From positions 5,208,001 to 5,272,000 of the forward strand of contig JAHRBC010000001.1 in assembly GCA_022702545.1 (NCBI GenBank): DNA of 64,000 nucleotides, in the 5' to 3' direction. A program made the position numbers and the translations under genes. Origin of the DNA: Phycomyces nitens (Eukaryota > Mucoromycota > Mucoromycetes > Mucorales > Phycomycetaceae). Positions 22,118 through 32,828 of this stretch are shown here, piece by piece; position 1 is the first letter of the stretch, and each line of letters opens with the position of its first letter. A model generated the notes under the pieces. The model did not search any database and was not told the DNA's origin. It was given only the letters and a program-made list of their open reading frames with translations.

Positions 22118-23948
22118 TTAGTCAGTCGTTCGTCCATGGAGTGACAGTACCTGCTGGAGTCGTTGAACAAAGGGTCTTGTGCGTGCAATAGCATGCACAG
22201 GTGTCTGTAACACCACCCTTACTAATTTTTCCAACCCGTCCAGAGCAACTGTTTTGAGTGGTCCTTCAACATGGTACAGCAGGATATCACTGGCTTGTCG
22301 AAGTTCGTGAACACAAGGTCTAAAGTAGCAATCAATGTGTGGCAGCCAAGCTTCAAATAGATCGACAATGGCAAGAGCTGCGTCTGTGCATCGCTTATCT
22401 GAAATCGGAGCTGGCAAATATGTCTGATGGAGAAGAATCCAGAGCCCTTGATATTTGATCCGGTGTACGTATTGACATCGTAGGTTCCATATTGAATTAG
22501 TAACCTCAAGTGGTGGAAGTGACACTCCAAATGCTGTCAGTCGATGTTCAATATCGGCAATAGCGTCATATGGAATCTGCTCTACACTGCTGTCAAAGCA
22601 GGTTTGGCGGATACTGCGAGTTATTGCACAGGCTTGGTGTTCTAGCCATTGGAACAGGTGTTGGTGGGCATCGCCATTAAAAGGAAATGGACCCTGTGAA
22701 AGTACACCAGACAACTCAGGGTCATCTGGGCGCACTTCATAAGGTCGAGAATGCAAGTGAGAAGCAGCTGTGTCTAGAAAGTAAAGTAACCAAAGCACAG
22801 ATCGACCATACTCTTCAACTTCTACTATCGGTAGGTTACCCGGCTCAGCCTTGGCAGCACACTCAATGCCTTTGGGACTATACAATCGCAGTGCGGCCGC
22901 CATTCGTACTGCAATTCCAGAATATATATAAAGTACGGATGTCTGACCACTCTCAAGATGATAAAGTACTAGATTGCACGCTGCATGGCATGTCACTAGA
23001 GTAGGCATTTCAAAATACAAGGTAGACAACAGGTGTTTGGCATAAGCATAGTATTGACTCGCCAGCCGCCGACTGCCTGCTTTGGTCATTGGCATGGATT
23101 CAAATACTTTTGGGTGCCATGTATAAGCATGCGTCACCATTTGACAAATAATTGATGCATACAAAAACTGTTCAATTGCTGGCATCTTCTCTGGATCGAA
23201 TTCTGTCATCCTGCTCATGTACAGTTTTTGAAACGGTTGTAATCCTCCATGTAGTAAGCAAGTTGAATATAGTTCTAATAATGCCTTGACGATTGATGAG
23301 GGTAATAATGGTGGCAAGACTCCATCGAGAGCGTCGTCTTCTATTGACGGTGGAGAGGGCAATAAACTTGTAAAATGGCCCAGTTTAACTGTAGGAAATA
23401 TTGTCTTGTTCCGCACGAGCCAACGGGGCTGTTGTGAATATGTTCGTATAGTTTGGGGAATGGAGGGAATGGAATTGTCGAGGGCAAATTGAATCAATGT
23501 CGAGTAAATCGATTCTACTGCAACCATGTGTGTTTCGATTGACAGACCCTGGGTACTGCGCTGTATATTCCAGGATTGTAAAGATGCACTTTGAATGGTT
23601 GGTGCAGCTGGTGGGTGCTTGACCAACATTTCAATGACACCGAATTCCGCCATTAGGCTATGGATCTGATCTTCTAACCCTGAAAACCGATTCCTCAGAG
23701 CTGTACTCTCGAGATCTCCAGGAGTGTCTAGATAATCGCACTCAAGGTCAGCCGCCAAGCATTCGTCACATGAAGGTCGTGTTCGTGAACATTTAGACCG
23801 CTGTTTGCGGCACCTGTGATCATGATGAGCAATGAGATCATTCCCAACCCACAACGCTCAGGCATCCTTGCCTTTGGCACGACAGTGCAAGACGAGCACG
23901 TCTTTTAATTGGCCTATTGTGGGTCGTTACTGCCGAGTCAAACCCCAT
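22118..23948 (-). CDS. Zn2Cys6 fungal transcription factor
   Basis: A binuclear zinc cluster regulator with a fungal-specific transcription factor middle domain. Exon 1 (23872-23948) starts MGFDSAVTTHNRPIKRRARL and supplies the first zinc Cys in ALSCQR. A 58-bp GC-AG intron (23814-23871) follows. Exon 2 (22118-23813) continues CRKQRSKC and CDECLAADLECDY. Only this splice gives the full pattern CX2CX6CX6CX2CX6C; reading straight through destroys the first Cys pair. The middle region has MHR features (SRRLASQYYAYAKHLLSTLY and GRSVLWLLYFLDTAASHLHS). The protein is about 590 aa. Target genes are unknown; nothing nearby suggests a cluster. Confidence 0.88.
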
Positions 23949-25123
23949 CAATTGTAAAGGTGTTTGTGAAACAAAAACAGAAACAAGTATATAAAAAAAA
24001 AGATGGAGAGATACGACCGCTAAAGAACTTCTTCTAAAAACCCCGCATTTATTCATCAGGGTGGCAACAAACAGAATAAGACAAGGATCTCCGTCACAAG
24101 AAAAATAAATGATGATAATATTAAAGACACTTTGATATTATTGTATATTTAGGCTTGGTGAGATTGCTAGAGCATATATATTTTTTATTCTGGTAATAAA
24201 ACAAGTCTTTATGTGTTAGACATCCCCCTGATTCTCATTTTATACAGAACCATGATTGATATGTCTTGGTGACATTAAAGGAGACAAGAGCACTTTACAA
24301 ACCTCTAGTCCTAAAATTCAATTAGGGGTAAAATGGCAGTGACAGTAGGCTTAAGCTCAACAAGGATCTGCCTGTGCAAATATCATCGAGTCAACAAGCC
24401 TTGACTTGGTCAAGTACTAACATCCCTAATAGTTGCACGCTAGATCAGATTTGGCTTTTATTTCTTATGGCTTCTTTTAACAAGGCCAAGAACACCACTT
24501 GGCTTGCAAGATAGACTGATGCCAGTATATTGACTATATATAAATATCACACGTGTACTGAGCCATAATCTCCCCTCAATCTTATCAGCTAGTAAAGCAG
24601 TTTATGGCAATTATTCCTCTTTATGAAGCCAAGTTCGCAATAGGCTATATTCCCACCCCAAGCGTATAGCTCTCTAATTGCGCCTCAAGGAGAACATTTG
24701 GACCATTAGGGTATGTTTACGCATTCTTTACGCTTCATATAAACCAACCAGCCAGCCAGGCATGTCACCGCCAGGACTGTGCGCTATGTTGTGTTGCAGA
24801 CGCCTTCTCCATTTGGGATATCTACAAAGTCACAATGTGCTCTTTACGGCTCTTCTCCTTCTGCCCACCAACTACACAAAGAGCCCCAGAAACACCCCTC
24901 CCCCTCTTTTTTCATCTCCTGGGCCCCAAACCTCTCCACCACATTCTTTCCTCTTAATCACGAGATGCTCAGAGATAATTGCAGCCGAAGTTTCCAAAGC
25001 CATGACCCCAGCTTCACAGTTCGTCTTTATCACAACCACTATACAATGTTTAACTTCATCGGATATTAATCCAATTGTCTTTTTTTTCGCTTATTGTGGC
25101 TTTTTTTTTAGACATCTGCACCA
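23949..25123. other. divergent promoter region
   Basis: A 1.2-kb spacer between the Zn2Cys6 gene (-) and the coiled-coil gene (+). It has a TATATATAAATA tract near 24535 and a CACGTG E-box near 24551. A CT-rich leader precedes 25124, where a TTTTTTTTAG acceptor just before the ATG suggests a 5' UTR intron. Confidence 0.5.
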
Positions 25124-27636
25124 ATGGATTCAGACGTAGAAGACCAGCAGATTATGGATAAGATTAACGTACTCTGGTCTAATCACGGCAACGATTTCCA
25201 TGGAACGGCTACCCTTGCTGAATGGATGCACTTTATAACCACCCAAGAGAAAGAGAACAATCTCATCGTTCTCACAAACGAGCAAAAGATAGCTATCCAA
25301 CCCTTTTGTAATGCCAACCCTGAGCTCGAGATGGAGCCCAAGGATCTTGGGAACCTCCTGCGAGTCATCAATAAGCGCCACAACGACGCTATTGACACTC
25401 GCTCTGCAGATCCTTCAGCCGAGAGACATTCACCTCCACCTCTCCCTGTTTCTTCCACAAGTGCAACTCCTTTTGCAGCTAGACAACGCTCGTCAAATCT
25501 TCTCAAGAATGGGCCAAGACGACCTCGTATGACTGCACTCAATCACCGACGCACAGACTATGATACCGATAGACATTTAGATGAATTGAGCGACGACGAA
25601 GATAATGGGAGTGAAAGCCATCCCTCTGTTTCTCCAGAATCGTTTAATGCAAGTAGTGTGTACAATCCAAACACATTCAATTGATACTCCTTGTACTTAT
25701 TTATTTATATCTTTGGATTTAATAGAGTCTACCCAAAGATGTAGCCGTATATCCCAATTATTCTTCTCCGGCTGCAATACATCGCAGCGAACCATCTTAC
25801 ATACACCTTGAACAAGACGACTGGGGATTGGATTCTGCTGTTCGCCAATACCCCCACACCAACCTGACACGTACAATGCAAAGAGATCTCACTCCTTCAA
25901 TGGTCAATGGTCCAGAGGTAATATTTAATACAATACAATACAAATTAAACAGAATATAAAGTAATGATTTATACTTAGAACGAAAATCGCATGTCGCGAC
26001 TGTATCTGGCCGACTGTGAGCGAGAAAATAAAGATCTCAAACGGCGTCTTCAGGAAAAAGGGAAAGAATTGGAAGAAGTTACAAAAGACTGTGATGATAG
26101 GATTACACAGCTTCAGAATGACTTTGACAATGCTCGGCAAGAAATGTCGATTTACAAGGCGAACATCTTGGAAAGTAAGAAACTTGAACAGTATCACTTG
26201 GATCAAATTGCAACTGTAAGTATGGTTTATTACGCCTGCCCATTTTTGGACGATTTGATAACAAATGCATGGTCCCTTTTTAGCTTGAGAGCAGAAATTC
26301 TCATTATATGGGGACTCAAAGTAGTCAGAAGCAACTAGTGCAACAAACAAAGTCCCAGCTTGACGAGAAATCCGGTCAGTAGAGCGAGATATATAACTAG
26401 GCAGGTTATCTGGACTCTATTTAACTAATGTTTTTTGTGCTTTAGCCGAATTGGCAAAGACAAAGAATGAGCTCACCGAAATACAAGAGCAGCTCGTGCG
26501 TCTAGAAACCAAATGGAAGAATGGGCAGGAAGAGATCAGGGCACGTATACAGGAGCGTGAAGAACTTTTAGAAATACAAAACAGACTAGAGAACTCGCTT
26601 GAAGAAGAGGGCCTGCTTCAAAATAAATATGATGAAGTTCAGTCTGCCAACCAAATGCTCAAAGAAATCATTGATCGACTCAAATTTGACTTGGACGAAG
26701 CAAGGAACAATGGGCGTAATTCATGTAGCCCTGGACATGTAAGAGTAAGGTCTTGGTTCTGTTGTCTGTGATGATATTTATAAGCTCCATTCTAGACGCT
26801 CAAATCAGAAATTGGTGGGGAGACACACTTTAATGACAGCAGCCATGACTGTGATCATGAAAACTCGGCGGCTCTAGACGAAATTGTACGTAGGGTCAAG
26901 GGGTTGGGATTATAGTCGCAACCAAGTCTACTTAAACTTTTCTTGTGTATGTTTGTCTAGATGGGTACAGAATGGCTTGCAACAGTAGAGCAAGAACGTA
27001 ATGAGTGCAAAATGGAGCTTGACGCAGGTAAAATAGAAGCAATAATCGATTATCTCTTTGTGTTCCTCATTTCCACCTATGCCCCCAGTTCGGACCGAAT
27101 TTGTAAAGGCTGAACGTGAAAACCTTGACTTGAAACAAAAGCTGGCTATATTGGAAGCGCGCAAGACTCCTGGGCCATCGATTGACAAGGCCGTTCAAAA
27201 GGACGATTCTATAAAACCACCTCTCCAACAACCTCACGAGAAACACGAACCTTGCCCTCAGTGTGCTACTTATAATACCGACCTTGAAGACAAGGCATCC
27301 AAATTGACAGATGAGATTGATCACCAAACAATTACTTTGAGAAATATCATAGCAAATGTCATGGCACGCACAGATATCTTTAATCGAAACCAGACTCACT
27401 GTGGGAATCGCTTACTCTTAACCAGCACAATTCAATTTGCAGTGTACACCCTAGCACTATACGGCGTGGTGCATGCCGTGGGGTCTCTGTGCAACATGCC
27501 TTCTTCTAATCATCACACTGGATATTACCCTGGAGGAATTCCACCGCTCGCGTCGCGCTTTTGGTTTATAGAATGGCTTGCAGGCTGGAAACAGTGGATG
27601 TTTCTATCATTAGATGAGCCATATTCACGCTTCTAA
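25124..27636 (+). CDS. coiled-coil protein with C-terminal membrane anchor (KASH-like candidate)
   Basis: The N-terminus (MDSDVEDQQIMDKINVLWSN to about residue 85) forms a small helical domain. A Ser/Pro-rich linker and a long coiled coil follow (DCERENKDLKRRLQEKGKEL; EIQEQLVRLETKWKNGQEEI; EFVKAERENLDLKQKLAILE). A CPQC pair comes next. Near the C-terminus one hydrophobic helix (FAVYTLALYGVVHAVGSLCN) is followed by about 45 residues ending WMFLSLDEPYSRF. This layout matches spindle-pole/nuclear-envelope KASH proteins such as S. pombe Kms1/Kms2, but the tail lacks a metazoan PPPX end, so KASH is inferred from architecture. There are eight or more exons. The first intron appears to be GC-AG (25649-25725), since the frame is kept only from GCAAGT to AATAG. 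Confidence 0.6.
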
Positions 27637-27990
27637 CCAACAGACTAACCAATACATTTTATGTTTGAGCTTTAACAAAGCCACAATTTTTTACTAAACC
27701 TAATAGCTTATTTGTGTAATTCAAATCCTTTTCTCTCTCTCTCTTTAGAAATTAAAAACTGCAAAACTATTGTAAATACCTTTATAAATTAAAAACAAGG
27801 ATCTCTAATGTATGTTTATCAAGAGTTTATGTATTACTCAAGCCTAGTAAATCTTTTACAGGCAATAATACTTGTACAATGTCAATTATGTAGAAAACAA
27901 AACATATTCGACTGACAAAATATCAAATTAGAAATTAAATCCCCGATAAATCCCGGAAAAAAACAAAAAAGTTGGTCACATGATGTTACC
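27637..27990. other. intergenic before the tRNA
   Basis: 354 bp of AT-rich sequence holding the presumed 3' UTR of the coiled-coil gene. Nothing else was seen. Confidence 0.6.
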
Positions 27991-28062
27991 GGGCTTCTCC
28001 GGGAATCGAACCCGGGACCTCTCGCACCCTAAGCGAGAATTATACCACTAAACCAAGAAGCC
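27991..28062 (-). tRNA. tRNA-Pro (anticodon AGG)
   Basis: The reverse strand reads GGCTTCTTGGTTTAGTGGTA at the 5' end. The acceptor stem GGCTTCT pairs with AGAAGCC, and the anticodon stem-loop is TCTCGC-TTAGGG-TGCGAGA with AGG as anticodon. The T arm is CCCGGGTTCGATTCCCGG. The A-box (TGGTTTAGTGG) and B-box (GGTTCGATTCC) are present. There is no intron. Length is 72 nt including a C discriminator. Confidence 0.96.
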
Positions 28063-28312
28063 ATTAATGTGTGACACAAATTTATTTAATATATATATTA
28101 AGCATAAAAGATAAAACTATGACGACACCGGAGTATGCACAAAACTATTACGTCACGTAATTTTTCTGAGCATCATGATCGTATCTTGGGCTGCCACTCA
28201 ATTTTTTGATTTGAGTTGCATGAAAATATTAGATGACTTGATTGACTTAACCTTTGATTTCTTTATATATTTCTTTATTTATTACAAGAATCTCTTTATA
28301 TTATAAGACTAA

Positions 28313-29824
28313 TACAGTGTCTTTACTAGAGATTGAAACAACATATGAATTTTTTTAGATAGAATTATGTTGCCGATTGAGACAGTCAGACATTTTTTTT
28401 TCAAGATTTTAAAAAAAATAACTCCATCTAATTCCAACAAAAATAGACTTCATTCATTATAACACTGAAGAAGAATCGCATTTAGCCTTTGATGACATTG
28501 GTGATGAAAAAGAATATGACAATACAGTAATCGAAAATGACACCTTTGGAATGCTTATTGATTTCGACACAATTCCTAAACTTCAATCAACAACAATGGA
28601 GGTAATGAACAATCTGGGTAAAGATGTTCAGCAAGTCCCTATTGCTTCTACTAGAAAGTATAAAAAGTATGGACAAGATCAAATTGGAAGATTTATCCGA
28701 AAAATGCAAGAAGAAGGGCTATCAGTAAAGCAAGCAGCAGAACAGTCTGGTATACCTCGTAGTAGTGCTTACAAACTACTCGACGAATTCAATAATAGCG
28801 ATGTAACAGCACTCCCTGGTCACATACCAAAAAATAAATAAACATAAATCAAAGAGATTATTTTCTCAACACTTGATCTTTCTCGTAGAGATGTTTGACA
28901 ATGACCCATCTATTGTTCTTGAAGGAGCAAATAAAAAAAATAGCCGAACATTTTAAAGGTCCCAAGTCTCTCTTTCTAGGCTATACAAGCATATCTGCGA
29001 AAAGCATGTCTTTGTTGATAGGCGGCTTTCACTCTCAGTTAATACGAAACTGTAGTTGGTCAAAAGCTGGAGATCTTAGATATAAAAGTGCATGGACGGA
29101 AGGGATTGAATATGAGTATTGTTGGTTGGATATCCCCTTTTGGCACAACTTGTTTTTCAAAAGTCAAACCTTTAAAAAAAGTGATGCAGCAAAAATTGAC
29201 AAGAAGTTTCCTGGACCATACTCATCTAAGAAAGAAAAACCTGATACTCAGAGTGGGTCGCAACCTGTAGTACTCAAGAAAGGAGCAACAACTTATAATT
29301 AAATTCATGAAATTAGTATGGATGCGATCAACAACCAAGATTATATTATATTTATGCCACCATATTCACCTTTCTTCAATCCCATTGAGAAATGCTGGTC
29401 GAATATAAAGACGAACATAAAGAACGCCCACTCGACAAAACAGATACTCTCACTCCACATATACCCAAGACCTGCAAAAAAAGTTACTACCAGCAATTCC
29501 CAAGGTTGGATAAGACATGCCAAGACTTATTGGAATTGGTGTCTTTCCAAAGAAGTTGGAACAGGTGGAAAATGTAAACAAAGTTATGAGTTGAAGCCTG
29601 AAAAGAGAAATATCAAAAGACAAAAGGTGTCAAACGAACCCACTGTACACAAAAAGTACAAGCAACAAGGCCACACGTCAAGACATTCTCCTTTCCGTAG
29701 CTTTCAAATTTCATCAAAGGAACAAGTCCTTTGGAATAATTTTGAGGATAATTACAAAGCGTTCAAAAGAAATCTCCCATTTGATAACGGTGTCCTTGAT
29801 ACCTACAAAAGATCACTGAAATAA
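28313..29824 (+). mobile_element. decayed IS630/Tc1-mariner-like transposon, copy 1
   Basis: The left end TACAGTGTCTTTACTAGAGA at a TA dinucleotide matches the outer end of a second copy (58955, minus strand), so it is taken as the terminal repeat. Inside lie pieces of a transposase (see the pseudogene). No matching right terminus (ACACTGTA) was found downstream, so the right limit is set at the end of the last open frame and is uncertain. The element begins 250 bp upstream of the tRNA-Pro gene. Confidence 0.7.
28443..29824 (+). pseudogene. IS630/Tc1-like DDE transposase, broken
   Basis: The N-terminal part has a helix-turn-helix region (QEEGLSVKQAAEQSGIPRSS, about 28700-28765). Later blocks sit in different frames: NPSIVLEG-like sequence near 28910, GGFHSQLIRNCSWSKAGD near 29025, NMSIVGWISPFGTTCFSKVK near 29106 and MPPYSPFFNPIEKCWSNIK near 29354 (the C-terminal catalytic Glu region), then QGWIRHAKTYWNW. 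The ancestral start is ATA at 28443; copy 2 still has ATG there. There are several stops and frame changes, and the segment carrying the second catalytic Asp (MDN...H in the family) is deleted. It is not functional. Confidence 0.8.
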
Positions 29825-29859
29825 AGTATAATCACTGCTTATACACACATTCAAAACCT

Positions 29860-30931
29860 GATATTTAGAGCTCTATTTTGTAAACCATTTCATATTGATA
29901 ACCCTGAATTCAGCCACAAAGGGAGTCTTTAAGCGATTGCTCTGGTATAAAATAATTCAAATGGTCAATGGACGCAGTCCCAAAAGTAGCTGAGAAATCA
30001 CACCAGATCTGATCAAGGCATGGGACTAGTTTAGACTACAACATCCAATAATCAAGTATCCAGTTCAACTTTTATCAGACATTAGCCAATGTATCACTGA
30101 AGCTCCCGAAGAAATTACTGTTTTATATACAAATACTATAGAAGGATTTGAGCAGAATATTTTATACTTTTTAAATTATAAATTGCAAAATGAGTTCAAG
30201 GTAAATGGGAGATTCGCAAAATGTAATCCAAAAAGCTTATTCACATCGTACATAGTTCATATTCTCTGCCGTACGTTCCGTTATAAACTGACTTGTCAAG
30301 GAAAGCCGAGATTGTGCAAGGTCGATTTGCTCACCAAAGATATAAAGTCAAGAATCGGTAAATTTTGCGAAACTTGGAAGCAGAAATTACAAAAAAAAAG
30401 TATCCCTCAAGGAACTTTCCAAAGATCCTGGTGTACTTGTACCTTTTCTGCTATCGATCAGTGCCGACTTTGAACAAGACCTCGACTATTCTCCCACTAA
30501 TGATAGAAGTATCAAGTTACTTTCCATATGACAAGAATCGTCTATAATACGAGAATATATCATTTTAAATATCAATTCCCTGTCGTGCTTTATACGAACT
30601 TTTTTTTCAAAGTTTTTGATTTTAAAAAACTTCGTTTTAAAACCTAAGTATCTCTCAATAATAGCTACCTCTAACTTTATTTTCTTGTGTATTTAGTACT
30701 TCTTTGATTCCAAATTAACACAACAATATGCTATTTGAATATCTCCTCCGTGGAGATTGTTTCTCACTTGGTTTTCTCTTTTACAAACGACGTCAAATTG
30801 GTTATGGCTCTTCTTACCAAAATCTGGATTTGAAGCTTAATAACTTTACGAAGTCTGAGATTAATGAGACGTATACTTCTATTTCTATTGATCCGGGGAG
30901 AAAATCAATATTTACTGTGAATAGGATTTAA
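29860..30931 (+). pseudogene. Fanzor/TnpB-like RNA-guided nuclease relic
   Basis: Broken open frames resemble the Fanzor-type proteins of Mucoromycota. An open run at about 30061-30473 contains ITVLYTNTIEGFEQNILYFL followed by NYKLQNEFKVNGRFAKCNP. A second run at 30728-30931 contains FSLGFLFYKRRQIGYG, then LDLKLNNFTKSEINETYTSI and SIDPGRKSIFTV. The D-P-G block with the preceding hydrophobic strand looks like a RuvC-I motif (catalytic Asp). The later RuvC-II/III and zinc-ribbon CxxC parts are absent; the frame stops just after RuvC-I. It follows the IS630-like relic directly. The identification is from remembered family motifs, not a search. Confidence 0.45.
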
Positions 30932-31392
30932 CCAAGTAAAAAAAATAGTTTGTATAGATTGCTGTGTAGAAAACATAGTTGAGTAAATTGAGTTGCAGTC
31001 ATTATCAACCTTGTACAAAATTTCAAAAATATTAGGCTATATCTATGAGCATTTTCTTTTTAGTTACGGCCTATTATTTTTGCTCGTCTTCATTTTTGAA
31101 CTCTGCAGCTTGAATTTTCTACGACTTTACTTGTATTTTGGTATGTAAAAATAAACATCTGTGCAAAAAGTCTAATATAATTTTTTATATTGATAATTTT
31201 TTAGAATGTATTGCAATTAAAGACATGAATGTATTTAGAAAATGTGTATATTCTGGAAAATATATACATTCTATTTTTAAGAGAACTTGTCAAGAAATAA
31301 TCTTGGATATTATAATAAGCTCTCACAGTAATTATGAAAAAATAAATGACAAATAATAAGCAAAAATGAGGCAATTCCAGAAAAAAAAGAGT
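30932..31392. other. AT-rich spacer after the relic
   Basis: 460 bp. An open frame at 31138-31356 has Ile/Lys-rich composition typical of AT-rich noncoding DNA. No supported gene. Confidence 0.5.
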
Positions 31393-32557
31393 CTATATAA
31401 TAAAAATATTAAACATAATTATTACTAGGGATAATGATGAAATCACCCAGTTTTGAACGCTCTCTTTTGATCCAGAATTATTTATAAAAATGTGAGTGGG
31501 GATCCACTGAATCTGGGTTTTTGTAGGTGCAGAAGGTGTAATAGCTGGTCCTTCAGTTACACCGTCTCTTTTCACCCAAGGTACTTCATTGAGCTCTGAA
31601 ACAATCTCCATGGCATCTCCCTCGTCGTAAAAGTCAACTTCAATAAAATTGGGCTTCTTTCCAAAAGTACGAGTGCATTCGGTAGTTTGATCGCGAAGGG
31701 AGTTACTGTTGGTAGTACTTGCACTATCCCGTTGAGGAACCTGGGCTTCGATGGAGCCGATCTTGAGGGTTCCGTACAAGAAGTGGTTCATTACATACAT
31801 ATGCTCATCAGCCGATGTTAAAGTAGAAGGACGGTCGATGGTACACTTGAAAGAGCTTTGATCTGTGTTTTCATAAGGCGTCTCGAATACCAGCTGAAAT
31901 TGATCCATCAGCCTATAAATAAGTATGTAAGCACGTAAATATAAATGACTATTGCTCAGCTCATGGTCCTTATTAAAAGATCTTTTGCACTCACCAAGGA
32001 ACATTTTTTTCGTCTGCTTGAGAATCCACAAAGTTTACAACACGTTTTCCCGAATCAATCATCGCTTTAAGGGTTGGCCAAGGCTTGGATGAATCGTGTG
32101 TATAGAGATAAGGTGCTATCTTTGAAGCACTGTATACATTCGCCAGATGACTTGCTTTCATATTATACAAGTTATTCCACATAATGGTTATGACCTCTCG
32201 AGGGTGTTCATCCAGCCATTTAGCTACAGTATCTAGTACACTAGAAGCAGATCCAGCATCAAGAATACTACAAGAAGTATGACATAAGTGTACAGCAGCT
32301 CGATCCAAGATCGGGGCAACTGCAGAGAACTTGAGACCTCTTACGCCTTGGTTGAGCTGGTCAATTATAGGAACATTCTGTGTAGCGGCTATGTTTTTTC
32401 CCACTGCATACGAATCGTGGGTAACAAGGTATGTGATGTCGCTGTATGAACGATCACACAAGGAAGAGTGTCCGTTGCAAGTATCTTGGCACTTTGCGAG
32501 AGAAACCAGAAATAATACAAAGGTTGAAAATAATGGTAGGGTATTGTAATATTTCAT
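31393..32557 (-). CDS. secreted PLC-like phosphodiesterase, probably GPI-anchored
   Basis: A PI-PLC X-like (TIM-barrel phosphodiesterase) protein. The signal peptide is MKYYNTLPLFSTFVLFLVSL, with cleavage near AKCQ. The domain starts CNGHSSLCDRSYSDITYLVT and has HDSY (first catalytic His) and VHLCHTSC (second His). IDQLNQGVRGLKFS and EHPREVITIMWNN are typical of the fungal family. Exon 1 ends near 31996 with NVPW; a roughly 80-bp intron follows, and exon 2 begins LMDQFQLVFETPYENTD. The C-terminus is Ser-Gly-Ser followed by a hydrophobic end (SSLSLVIIMFNIFII), as expected for a GPI signal. The predicted length is about 370 aa. The lipid substrate is not known for this subfamily. Confidence 0.85.
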
Positions 32558-32828
32558 AACTGATGTATTTATGGCAAGAAAGGATTAGGGTAATAAACAC
32601 TGGAAGAGGTATAAAAAGAGAAGAGTAGGAGTAATAGAAATAAGGACAAAGATAAGTCTATAGAATAGTCATAAAGAAGTTTTTGTTAAACTAAATATTC
32701 AATTACCAACTCCCCTGAAGAATAAGAATGCAAATACATTTCTCCTGACGAAAGATGCGAATATACTCCTGTTCCTTGCAGAAACTCTTTCATTTTTGTT
32801 TATTGAGATGAAGTTTAACAGACCTCAG

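Noticed and set aside
24678..25139. 153-codon + strand frame overlapping the start of the coiled-coil gene
   Set aside because: Pro/Ser/Leu-rich translation of a CT-rich leader, with no domain. It overlaps the better-supported ATG at 25124 in another frame, so it is probably 5' UTR.
28146..28156. ACGTCACGTAA motif near the tRNA as a regulatory site
   Set aside because: The tRNA uses internal A/B boxes, and no RNA polymerase II gene start lies close on either strand.
29640..29650. CACTGTAC as the right terminal repeat of transposon copy 1
   Set aside because: It lacks the leading A of ACACTGTA, sits inside an open frame, and the flanking bases do not match the inner part of the left end.
31138..31356. 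72-codon frame after the Fanzor-like relic as a missing domain
   Set aside because: Ile/Lys/Asn-rich, with no RuvC or zinc-ribbon features; most likely noncoding AT-rich DNA.
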